Positions 33,870 to 43,794 of a stretch of 64,000 nt of DNA are shown here, piece after piece. The notes below the pieces were generated by a model. It was not told the origin of the DNA and did not search any database. It was given only the letters and a program-made list of their open reading frames with translations. Numbering within the stretch: position 1 is the stretch's first letter; each line of letters opens with the position of its first letter. This stretch comes from Parietaria judaica (taxonomy: Eukaryota > Streptophyta > Magnoliopsida > Rosales > Urticaceae). The DNA lies in assembly GCA_954871525.1 (NCBI GenBank), contig OX940860.1, positions 53,618,724-53,682,723 of the forward strand, written 5' to 3'. The translations under genes and the position numbers were made by a program.

Positions 33870-36035
33870 TGTTGGATCGATATTAAACTTTTTAATATAA
33901 ATAATGAACGTAACGAGTTACGGCGGAATTTCAAAATTTCTTTTTAATATGAAAACGGCTTTTCGACATATTAAAATAACCATAACGTTAAAAACGATTA
34001 TCATACATGAAAAATAAATTTATAGCGTAAACAACGAATGGATAAAATTCCGGAAAATCATATAACAGTTATAGGATTAAGAACACTTACAAATCCAGAA
34101 TTTATTCACGGTTTTCGTCGTCGATCTTCGCGAGTCGTCCTTCCGTCTTCGATCAAACCACCACGATGGATTCGATGTTATGGCTTTCGGATATTTTTGA
34201 GATGAAGAGAGTGGGCTCTTTATGAACAAGGAGAAAAGAAAAAGAAGAACAACTTTTGCCTTAATATTTCTCCCAAGCTTTATACGCATACAGTATGCGA
34301 CGCTTAAGAAAAAAAATTCTTTCTCTGGTTTGCTTTTCTAAAAGCAGCGAACGAATGAGAGAGAAAAATTCTCTGTTGCTTTTCTAAAAGTATGCGAATG
34401 GGAAACTCTCGGGGGTTTTTTCTTAATGTGATCTAATCACATATATATAGCAATCGTATATGGATTTTTAAATTAAATCCATTATTTAATTCAAATCAAA
34501 ACCCAAGTCAAAGATATGGATCTTATCATATTCTTTAATATATATCAATATATATATATTAATAATCATAACCCGTTGGTAATTTGTAGACCAAGTTAAA
34601 GACCAAATCTTTTCCAATTTCTTATGCGCATATTGATTTGGTAAAATACCTAAAGATTAATTTTCCCTTTATTTTTTATTTATTAAATTTGCATAAATGT
34701 GTAATCATCAATATAATTATACAACTTATGATATTTAATAAAGGTGATTAAAATAAAATAACTATTTATTTATTTAATCATGAGAAAATAATTACCAAGT
34801 ATAAATCGCAATTTATACGTAAGAGAAAATTATCAAACCTATTTTGTACTTAAAAATATTTCAATTCAATAATTGAACTTAAAGTAAGATTTCAATAAAT
34901 CAACTTTACATATTTTTAATACTTATTATGTTCATCAAAATCTCGTCCGAAAGTCTAACATTGAGACCTCATGGACCCACATGAACGAAGCTTTAGAATA
35001 AAGTCCAGACACAAAAGTTCACAAACTTTTCCCGAACTTTTAATTCTTAATATTGGTCGATTCCACTAAAGGACCAATACTGATAATCTCTAAGTTCATA
35101 TGCGTTCTTATTTCCGTTTGATGTGATACAACTATTCTTCACACGGTCCACGGTGTATTTACGATATTACCCTTTGTGTGTATCAGCAACTAAGAGGAAT
35201 GTAAAATTACCGTTTTACCTCTTAGTTATTATTTCATCAACTCCTTTGTTGTTTGTGAATGAGAAAAACATAAACTGAGATGTCACAACATGTCATATGT
35301 TTTATTCAGAGAATATATTATTCACTGAGTACCGGGCCCGGTTTGTTCATTCACACTTCAAAGAACAAAGCATGATGTGATACTAATGCTGTAGCATTCT
35401 TATAACACAAATTCCATATCTGTGAATCACATAGTTCAACGAGACAGTATTGTGACACCAACCGTCGGGTCTTTGATCCATCATTTGGATCTTGCCCATT
35501 GACTAGTCAAGTGTCACAAAGTGTCACAAGAAGTTATGTGCCCACTTCAGGATTTAGGTAATTACGAAAATACACCTCGTTTGTGATTTCAAAGCTTCGA
35601 GTAATGAAACGGTTTTACCTCGAACTTCAAAGTGTCACAGGTCTAGTTCAGTGTCTTCATTAAGACATCAAGAATAAACTTTAGAGTCACAACTCTCAAT
35701 ATCACAAGATCCGATATCAGTAGTTTATTCAAACAATCATTAATCGGATACGATTGCCCCATCGATCCTAAGATTGCGAACTGTTGATTTTAAACTTATC
35801 AAGAAGAGATATCTTGTTAAGTCTGTACTTAACTCTTCTTTCGTTGATGATAGTTTCAGGGCGTAGACATATATGCATAAACACAAACTTAAATAAATAA
35901 GAATGAATATTTAATCTTTATTTAATTCTCAGCAATAGAACATAATCGTATTGTTACATCGAGTACTTTATTAATAAACTTAATTATTTGCTAAAAAGGT
36001 CCTTTATGTCTCCTTTGTGGGCATAAATCCCAACA
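33870..36035 (-). mobile_element. 5' LTR of element D
   Basis: 2166 bp, near-identical to 26256-28421. Confidence 0.95.
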
Positions 36036-36040
36036 GGAAC

Positions 36041-39020
36041 GATGCGTGAAGGCCTCTACCTGTTTGACGACACAAATTTTCAATGCCACCAATCTCAAAC
36101 TACTGATCAAAGTTTAGTGTCATCCAACTCTATAACTCTTTCGAACAATGTTCCTATTGAAGATCAAGTTATGTTGTGGCACTATCGTCTTGGTCATCCT
36201 AGTTTCAATTATCTTGAAAAATTGTATCCAAACTGGTTTATTCAGAAAAAATCCTCATCGTATCAATGTCAAGTCTGCCAATTTGCCAAACATACACGCA
36301 GTCCATTTCATCCTATTGATTATAAATCATCCAAACCTTTCTCTGTGATTCATAGCGACGTATGGGGTCCCTCAAGGGTAAGCCATACTAGTGGTGCTAG
36401 GTGGTTCATTACGTTTCTCGATGATCACACTAGAATGACGTGGTCATTTCTCATGAAAGACAAATCCGAAGCTGCTCCAATCTTCAAACATTTCTACTCC
36501 ATGGTTGAGCGACAATTCGATACCCGTGTGCAAGTTCTCCATACGGACAATGCACGGGATTACTTCAATCAAACTCTCTCTCCATACTTGACCGAAAAAG
36601 GGATTGTCCACATAAGCTCATGTGTGGATACTCCACAGCAAAACGGTATTGCTGAGCGCAAAAACAGGCACATCCTCGAAGTCGCTCGATCCATCATGTT
36701 TGCAAAATCTGTCCCAAAACATTTTTGGGGTGATGCGATCCTCACAGCGACATACCTCATCAACCGTATGCCGAGTAATGTCTTGAAATTCCTTTCTCCT
36801 CGTCAAGTCCTCAGTGAAATTCATCCACATCTCCTATCCTTCTCCTCCGACCTGCCAAAAAAGATCTTCGGGTGTTCCGCCTTTGTCTATGTCCACAAAC
36901 AAAATCGATCAAAGCTCGATCCTAGAGCTGTCAAGTGCATCTTTTTGGGTTATTCGTTGCATCAAAAAGGGTATCGATGTTATTGCCCCTCTACTCGCAC
37001 TACTTATAACTCAATGGATGTTACTTTCTTTGAAGGTGAGTCTTTTTTCCCCAAATCCGACATTCAGGGGGAGAATTCGTGGGAATCTCAAATTTGGGAA
37101 ATCAATCAAGGTTCTCAATCCATCTCATCATCCTCATCTCAACTTCCGATCGATATCTCCATTCATCCTAACCCAAATCCACCTCCAATCGCCGATATTG
37201 TCCTAGAGTCACCTCCTACATCACCCCGTTCTGTTGAACAAGTAGAAGAATCCACGCATCTTCAACTTGACCAAGAATCGGATCCGACACCTACTACCTC
37301 GACTAATCCATCAGGTACGGAAACTCTTCAACCCGTGGTCGATGATTCAGAACTCCCCATTGCTCTCCGGAAAGGCATTCGTAAGAAACCTGTTCATGGA
37401 AACACCGAATATCCCATTGAACGCTATGTTTCGTACAACCAGCTACATCCATTATACAGAGCGTTTGTTTCTAATCTTGACAAGAGTCAGGTTCCTAGCT
37501 CTATTGATGAAGCTCTTCAAATTCCTGCGTGGAAACATGCGGTAGAAGAGGAATTTCGGGCTCTGGAAAGCAATGGAACATGGAATCTTACCGAGTTGCC
37601 ACGTGGAAAACGCCCCGTTGGGTGTAAATGGGTGTTCACAATCAAGTATAGATCAGATGGGAGTGTTGAAAGATTCAAGGCAAGACTCGTTGCAAAGGGG
37701 TTCACTCAAACTCAAGGCATTGACTTTCAAGAAACATTTGCTCCTGTGGCCAAGCTGAATACGGTGAGAGTTCTTATCTCACTTGCCGTAAACCTTGATT
37801 GGCCACTCTATCAACTTGATGTCAAGAATGCTTTTCTAAACGGCGATCTTGAAGAGGAAGTGTATATGAATATTCCTCCAGGAATGGGACAAAACTCCAA
37901 GAAGCACTTAGTGTGCAAACTGAAGAAGGCGTTGTACGGCCTGAAACAGTCTCCTCGTGCCTGGTTCGAGAAATTCACCAAGGCAGTCACCTCTAATGGA
38001 TACCTCCAGTGTCAAGCCGATCATACTCTCTTCGTCAAACGGAACAACAATGGGAAGAAGGCTATCCTCATTGTGTATGTTGACGATATCATCCTGACCG
38101 GTGATGACTCGGAGGAAATCATCAAACTAAAGCAAGTACTCTCAAATCAATTCGAGATTAAAGACCTCGGCATTATGAGATACTTCCTGGGCATGGAAGT
38201 AGCAAGATCAGACCAAGGAATTGCTATCTCCCAGAGGAAGTATGTACTTGACTTACTTCAAGAAACCGGTCTTCTTGGATGCAAGCCGGTCGACACTCCG
38301 ATGGACCCGAACAAGAAATTCTCCCATTCCGTCGAAAGCACTCCAGTCGACAAAGGGAGATATCAAAGACTTGTCGGTAAACTCATCTATCTCTCCCATA
38401 CACGACCAGACATCGCCTACTCTGTCAGTGTTGTGAGTCAACACATGAACAACCCAAACGAGGATCATATGGAAGCCGTGAACCGAATTTTGAGGTATCT
38501 AAAGTCTACCCCCGGTCATGGCTTATTGTTCAAGAAATCAGAAAACCGTGAGGTCAAGATCTTCACCGATGCTAGTTGGGCTGGAGAAGCCACTGATCGA
38601 CGATCAACCTCAGGTTACTGTTCATATGTTTGGGGAAACCTCGTTACGTGGAGAAGCAAGAAGCAATCGGCTGTCTCCCGTAGTAGCGCAGAGTCCGAGT
38701 ACCGTGCCCTTGCATTAGGAATGTGCGAGGGAATGTGGATCCAGAGGCTCTTGAAGGAGCTAGGGATGGATCAACCAAAGGCTATCAAGATGTTCAGTGA
38801 TAGTCAGGCCGCAATCAGAATCGCCAAGAATCCAGTTCACCACGACCGAACAAAGCACATTGAAATAGATAGACACTTTATTTCGGAGAAGGTCAATGGA
38901 GGCATCGTCGACTTGGCTTACATTCAGTCCAAACTTCAGATTGCGGATATCCTCACCAAGGCTCTACCTCGGTGCTCTTTTGATGATCTAAGTTCCAAGC
39001 TTGGGTTGTATAACATATAG
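36041..39020 (+). pseudogene. Element C polyprotein, second part (integrase, RT, RNase H)
   Basis: Continues the frame broken at 26255. The integrase zinc finger (WHYRLGH, then CQVCQFAKHTR) leads to the DDE core with HSDVWGPS, HTDNARDY and AERKNRHILE. The RT shows VKNAFLNGDLEEEVYM and the catalytic YVDDIILTGDD. RNase H follows, with SSAESEYRALA and a HDRTKHIEIDRHF tail, ending LGLYNI. No stops were found. It lacks its own start after the insertion of D, so it is classed as disrupted. The RT differs clearly from that of A, B and D (ALYGLKQSPRAW against [12 protein letters not shown]), so C belongs to another copia lineage. Confidence 0.92.
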
Positions 39021-39027
39021 TACCCAT

Positions 39028-39039
39028 CTTGAGGGGGGG
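39028..39039 (+). other. Polypurine tract of element C
   Basis: CTTGAGGGGGGG directly precedes the 3' LTR. Confidence 0.85.
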
Positions 39040-39171
39040 TGTAGAATAATGTATAGTTGTTCTAGTTTAATCTTTGTGGTACTTTTACCACAATTTACTT
39101 TCTTGTAATTAGGGTGGTTTATACCCAATTCATTCAATGGAAACATAACTTTTCCCAATCATATTTTCACA
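39040..39171 (+). mobile_element. 3' LTR of element C
   Basis: 132 bp, identical by eye to 24278-24409, followed by the AAAAC duplication. Confidence 0.92.
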
Positions 39172-39271
39172 AAAACACTTATATACGTGGTCGTTGAAAC
39201 ATTTTGTTCGACCGACATACTCTGAAATAACTTCTTCAATTAATTATTTAATAAAATAGAATAATAAGTAA

Positions 39272-39740
39272 GGGTTAATGACGGCAAAAATACCCAAAGT
39301 TTGGTCAAAGAACCCCTCGTGTACCCAAAGTTTAAAAGTGGTGGCAAAAATACCCAAAGTCACATTTAGGGAGTTGACCACTCCATTCTCGTAACGCCGT
39401 TAACTTACCTGTTAATTCTGGCCACGTGGACAAATCTGTTTTGTTAAGTGTAATCATTAGGGGTTCAATTAGTTGTGTTGAATAATATTAATTAGGGGTT
39501 TAATTTCTTGTTTTATCGTAAACGAGGCTGATGTGGGCTCGTTCACGTGGCAAAAATTATTATGTCAGCAACCCACGTTTGTCTACGTGGCCAGAGTTAA
39601 CGGGTAAGTTAAGGGCGTTACGAGAATGGAGTGGTCAACTCCCCAAATGCGACTTTGGGTATTTTTGCCACCACTTTTAAACTTTGGGTACATGAGGGGT
39701 TCTTTGACCAAACTTTGGGTATTTTTACCGTCATTAACCC
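39272..39740 (+). mobile_element. Long-TIR MITE, copy 3
   Basis: Same family as 8305-8773, same orientation as copy 2. It is flanked by TAATAAGTAA at 39262-39271 and 39741-39750. That is ten bases, one more than the usual nine, and the extra base may be chance. Confidence 0.85.
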
Positions 39741-39857
39741 TAATAAGTAATTTTAAATAAAAATAATTATTTCGCATGCACACTAGTATCCCTTGAGGGC
39801 CCTACTCAAGATCCAATTCCAACGTGTCTTTTTTCTTTAAAAGAAATGTGATATTGA

Positions 39858-40315
39858 GGTTATTGACGGCAAAAATATCCAAAGTTTGGTCAAAAGACCC
39901 TTCGTGTACTTAAAGTTTAAAAGTAGTGGCAAAAATACCCAACGTTGCATTTGGGGAGTTGATCACTCCATTTTCGTAACGCCGTAAATTTATCCGTTAA
40001 CTCTGGCCACGTGGACAAATCTTTTTTGTTAAGTGTAATCATTAAGGGTTCAATTAGTTGTATTAAATAATACTAATTAGGGTTTGGAGACGAGGCTGAT
40101 GTGGGCTCGTCCACGTGGCAAAAATTGTTATGTAAGCAACCCACGTTTGTCCACGTGGCCTGAGTTAACGGGTAAGTTAATGACGTTATGAGAATGGAGT
40201 GGTAAACTCCCCAAATGCGACTTTAAGTATTTTTGCCACCACTTTTAATCTTTGAATACACAAAGGTTTTTTTTTTTTTTTTATCAAACTTTAGGTATTT
40301 TCGATGTCATTAACC
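39858..40315 (+). mobile_element. Long-TIR MITE, copy 4 (degraded)
   Basis: Same family and orientation as copy 3, only about 110 bp away, but with more changes. The right arm carries a run of T at about 40267-40282 and I find no matching flanking duplication. It appears older than copy 3. Confidence 0.8.
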
Positions 40316-40412
40316 CTACTTCTGGACAAAAAATGTCACAAAATCTCCCATATGGCCCAAATGTGGCAGCAAAGATAATCCAGAAATCAAGATAAGCCTA
40401 AGCTAACAAACC

Positions 40413-40695
40413 CAATCCATTAAGATAATTACCAACCCAACAAGGATAATTATCCTAACAATATGATAAGAACTTATTAAATGCCATTTCCATATCTCTC
40501 ATTACCATATTTCACTCATCATTTATTACCAACCAAAATTCCAAACAAAATTAATCCAATCCATTAAGATAATTACCAACTCAACAAGGATAATTATCCT
40601 AACAATATGATAAGAACTTATTAAATGCCATTTCCATATCTCTCATTACCATATTTCCCTCACCATTTATTACCAACCAAAATTCCAAACAAAAT
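40413..40695 (+). repeat. Tandem duplication, 144-bp period
   Basis: CAATCCATTAAGATAATTAC starts at 40413 and again at 40557. The two units share almost every base up to CCAAACAAAAT, with about four differences seen. No gene in it. Confidence 0.88.
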
Positions 40696-41313
40696 GATTG
40701 ACCTAAGTTCAACGTATTTCATACAAAAAGAAGAAGAAAGAAGTTATTGGACGTTATTGTAAAGTTGGCCAATTGTGTGTCACCTGTTCTTACACTGAAT
40801 ATATCTAGTAATGCGAGATGCATGGTAACATTGACTGATAGAGCCACCTCATTTAAAAAAAAAAAGTTATTGAACGCTATTAGGCCTTTCATTTTAAAAG
40901 ATGTGCATATTTGACCATTTTGTTCTAGAAGTAGCAAAAAATAAGCTACTTTTATTTAATTTTTGTTGTGAATTTAGCCCCACTCTCTCTAAGCAATAAT
41001 AAATTTGGTCATTCGACCCTCAATCAATATAAAATTTAACTGATTAAAAATATTTTAAAAATATTTGGTGAAATAAATACCCCTAACTAAAAAAATATTT
41101 TAAAAATGTTTTGTTTATATTAAAATATGTGATGGAGGGTATTTTGTTCGGAACAAAGCATGACGACATCTCCGAACAAAATAATTAAATCCATAACATA
41201 CACCATAAAAACGGGTCATACTCATTTCTACTATTTTAAGATTAAATGAGGCAAATTTGCACATTTTTCATAAAATATGGGTCAATAGTTGAATAGCTTA
41301 GAAATAAATAACA
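40696..41313. other. Intergenic, no gene recognised
   Basis: AT-rich sequence with nothing I can name. Confidence 0.4.
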
Positions 41314-41321
41314 AACCTACC

Positions 41322-42639
41322 TAGAGCTGCACAAAAAACGTCGCCAGGTAATCTCGCGACGCATCGCGACGTTGACCACGAAGTCGCGATGTTCGCGACG
41401 CTGACCTTGAAATCGCGACTCGTTGCGATTAAGACACGTGGTCGCGATGCACTGCCGGTCGATCCGCGAACTCGATCCGACGGCCAGGATTAAGCCACGT
41501 CATCGATCTGAGGGAGGGGATTTTTTGTGTTTGTTTGTGGCGTAAATAACCCAATTTTTACCCGAAATTTATTACCCAACCACAATTATTACCCACTTTA
41601 CTCCAACCAAGTCCGCACTAGCGTTTAGCCGGAGGCTCAAGCAACGAATGGATCGCGGTGAAGCAACGGGAACTGGTTCGGCACCGGCACGGACGGAAGA
41701 CACGGACGGCGCACCAGAAGAAGTCAAACAGTACTACGGCCTTCGGATCGACGACGAATCAGCTGAGTTCGATGTCATCAATTGGTGGAAGAATGAACGG
41801 GAAAGATTCCCGATATTGGCGAGAATGGCGAGGGATATACAGTCCATCCCCATTTCAAGCGTTACTTCGGAGAGCGCATTCAGTACGGCTAAGAATATCA
41901 TCGACGACCGGAGGTCGTCAATAACCGGCACACACCTCGAGCAAGCCGTGGTATTGAACGACTGGATGTTCCGCAACCCCGTAATCGCCCAACGGTCCGA
42001 ACCAACCGAGCTTGAGCTTATGACACAAAAGTTTAACGATTGGTTCCCCGAGTGATGCAATGTAACGCCAATAATGATGTGCTCTTTCCTCTCTTGGTTT
42101 TAGTCCCTAAGGAGGGTTTTACAAGAGAGGTTTTAGTGAGGCATCTTGTAATATTTACACTGAATATTTACAGCTTTCTTCCACCTTATTGTAATATTCA
42201 CAATGAATAATACAACTCTTTTTTTTAATATCTCGTTTTGTCATATTTATTTATTTCTTATTAAATTTTTAAAAATTATTAATATGTTACAAATGAATAT
42301 TTATTAACATATCTTACCAATTTAAAATTAACATATAAAGTATAAATAATAAATTATAACATACTTAAATATTAATTTTAAAATAAATAAAGTATAAATA
42401 ATAATTTTAAATAATGTAACACTTAAATTCAGATAAAAACTAATAAAATTAAACATTGGAAACAAACATTGAACTTTTGCCACAACCCTTTTTCTGGTCC
42501 ACTTCCCCACTTCCTCCTTAAATCGCGACCAAGTCGCGATTCACCACGACTCCACACGCCACGACGCATCACAACGTCTTGACTGGCGATTTTGGCGACT
42601 TCGCCGCGACGCGCCGCGACGTCGTGGTGTGCAGCACCA
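41322..42639 (+). mobile_element. Non-autonomous hAT element
   Basis: 1318 bp. Ends are TAGAGCTGCACA and the complement of TGGTGCTGCACA (10 of 12 match). The 8-bp duplication AACCTACC lies at 41314-41321 and 42640-42647. Both ends are dense in GTCGCGAC-type subterminal motifs. It retains only the C-terminal piece of a transposase (41648-42055). Confidence 0.88.
41648..42055 (+). CDS. hAT transposase C-terminal dimerisation domain, stand-alone
   Basis: An open frame of 135 codons. The second half is a classical hAT dimerisation domain: WWKNERERFPILARMARDI, then IPISSVTSESAFSTAKNIID and the NDWMF tail. The BED finger and catalytic core are absent. The first 25 residues are low-complexity Gly/Thr/Ala. 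Whether it is expressed is unknown. Such a fragment could bind and titrate full-length transposase, but the simpler view is a deletion derivative that happens to stay open. Confidence 0.8.
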   Translation: MDRGEATGTGSAPARTEDTDGAPEEVKQYYGLRIDDESAEFDVINWWKNERERFPILARMARDIQSIPISSVTSESAFSTAKNIIDDRRSSITGTHLEQAVVLNDWMFRNPVIAQRSEPTELELMTQKFNDWFPE

Positions 42640-42662
42640 AACCTACCCCCAAGCATCGAATT

Positions 42663-43647
42663 TAGAGGTGTCAAGTGGGCCGGGGTGGGCCAACCCGGCC
42701 CACAACCCGTTAAGCCCGCATGTTAAACGGGGCGGGCTCGACCCGCCCCGTTCAATGTGCGGGCTTAACGGGTTGTGGGCCGGGTTGGCCCACCCCGGCC
42801 CACTTGGCCCGCCCCGTTCAATGTGCGGGGCGGGGCGGGGCGGGTTTTGGAAAAGGCATCAAGGCCCACCCCGGCTCATGAACCCGAACCCACAATGTCG
42901 CGGGGCGAGGCGGGGTGGGCTTTTTACGATTATAGAATTTTGATTAATAAATTTAAAAAAATTAATTAAAAAATTTAAGAGCTACATTTAGTAGAATATA
43001 TGTACAAAATAAATTAATAAATCATGTAATACAAAGATAATTGTTAATTTCTATAACAATAAAATATTTAGAGTAATTTTTTATTTTTATAATATTAATT
43101 ATAATATTTTTATCATAATTTTTTATAAATCATTTATGAGCCTCACAGTCACTGCCATAAAATAGAAATAGAGTTATCAAATAATACATAACAATTACAA
43201 ACGATATAAAAAACAAAACGACTGAATTATTAGTAAACATTGTCAATGTTGTAAAAGCAAAAAGGATAAAAGTTGACGATATGGTGGATTACTTGATTTA
43301 TTACAGCACCAAAAAACGACAATGACATTTGAAAGCGACCAATACCAAAAAAAGTAACAGTAAAACAAGTAAAAATATGGTTTATGTGGGATTTTTTAAA
43401 CGGGGCGGGGCGAGTTGGCCACGAGGCGGGCTTATGTGGGCTTCGGGGCGGGGCGGGGCGGGGCGGGCTTTTGAACGGGGCGGGGCGGGTTTGGGGCGGG
43501 CCTAGAAAAGCATAACCCAGCCTGACCCTTTTGATAGGGGTGAGTCTAGCCCGGCCCACAAAAAAAGGGGCGGGGCGGGGTGAACCCGCTTTTTTTACGA
43601 GTCAGGGCGGGTGGGCCTGGGCCGACCCGGCCCACTTGACACCTCTA
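42663..43647. mobile_element. GC-rich hAT-type MITE upstream of TSA
   Basis: 985 bp starting TAGAGGTGTCAAGTGGGCC and ending in the complementary sequence. The 8-bp duplication ATCGAATT lies at 42655-42662 and 43648-43655. Both ends are packed with GGGGCGGGGC and GGCCCA repeats, and the centre is AT-rich. No coding capacity; frames over it are shadows of the repeats. Confidence 0.88.
42673..42805. repeat. 133-nt near-perfect hairpin inside the MITE
   Basis: The arms 42673-42720 and 42758-42805 are perfectly complementary over 48 bp. The 37 bases between them form a further inverted repeat of AACGGGGCGGG with CCCGCCCCGTT. Transcription would give a very stable hairpin. Confidence 0.9.
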
Positions 43648-43675
43648 ATCGAATTAAGCGATTATTAATTTTGTA

Positions 43676-43699
43676 TTATAATAATAATAATAATAATAG
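43676..43699. repeat. (ATA)n microsatellite
   Basis: About eight ATA units between the MITE and the TSA start codon, within the presumed promoter or leader. Confidence 0.85.
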
Positions 43700-43794
43700 A
43701 GAAAGCATTTATTCTCTCTGTTCTATTTACAGGACAGCCATTGGAGCCTTTGCCCATTTCACTCGAAGCTCCGACTACTCATCTCTTAATAGCG

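Larger units (their letters stand above)
26256..36035 (-). mobile_element. Young, apparently complete Ty1/copia element D
   Basis: 9780 bp on the minus strand, with LTRs of 2166 bp each (26256-28421 and 33870-36035). The 5-bp duplication GGAAC lies at 26251-26255 and 36036-36040. A primer-binding site at 33855-33867 and a purine-rich tract at 28422-28435 are present. The single polyprotein frame is open. By eye the LTRs differ at only two positions (27661 against 35275, 27919 against 35533), which indicates a very recent insertion. It sits inside element C. Confidence 0.95.
24278..39171 (+). mobile_element. Ty1/copia element C with 132-bp LTRs, split by element D
   Basis: The two 132-bp LTRs appear identical. 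The outer 5-bp duplication AAAAC lies at 24273-24277 and 39172-39176. A primer-binding site follows the left LTR and a polypurine tract precedes the right one. Without the nested element D (26256-36035 plus one GGAAC) it would be about 5.1 kb. The coding frame runs from 25615 to 26255 and resumes in the same frame at 36041, ending at 39020. The capsid part of gag is missing. Confidence 0.92.

Noticed and set aside
42629..43559. Pro/Gly-rich frames over the GC-rich MITE
   Set aside because: Shadows of GGGGCGGGGC and GGCCCA repeats.
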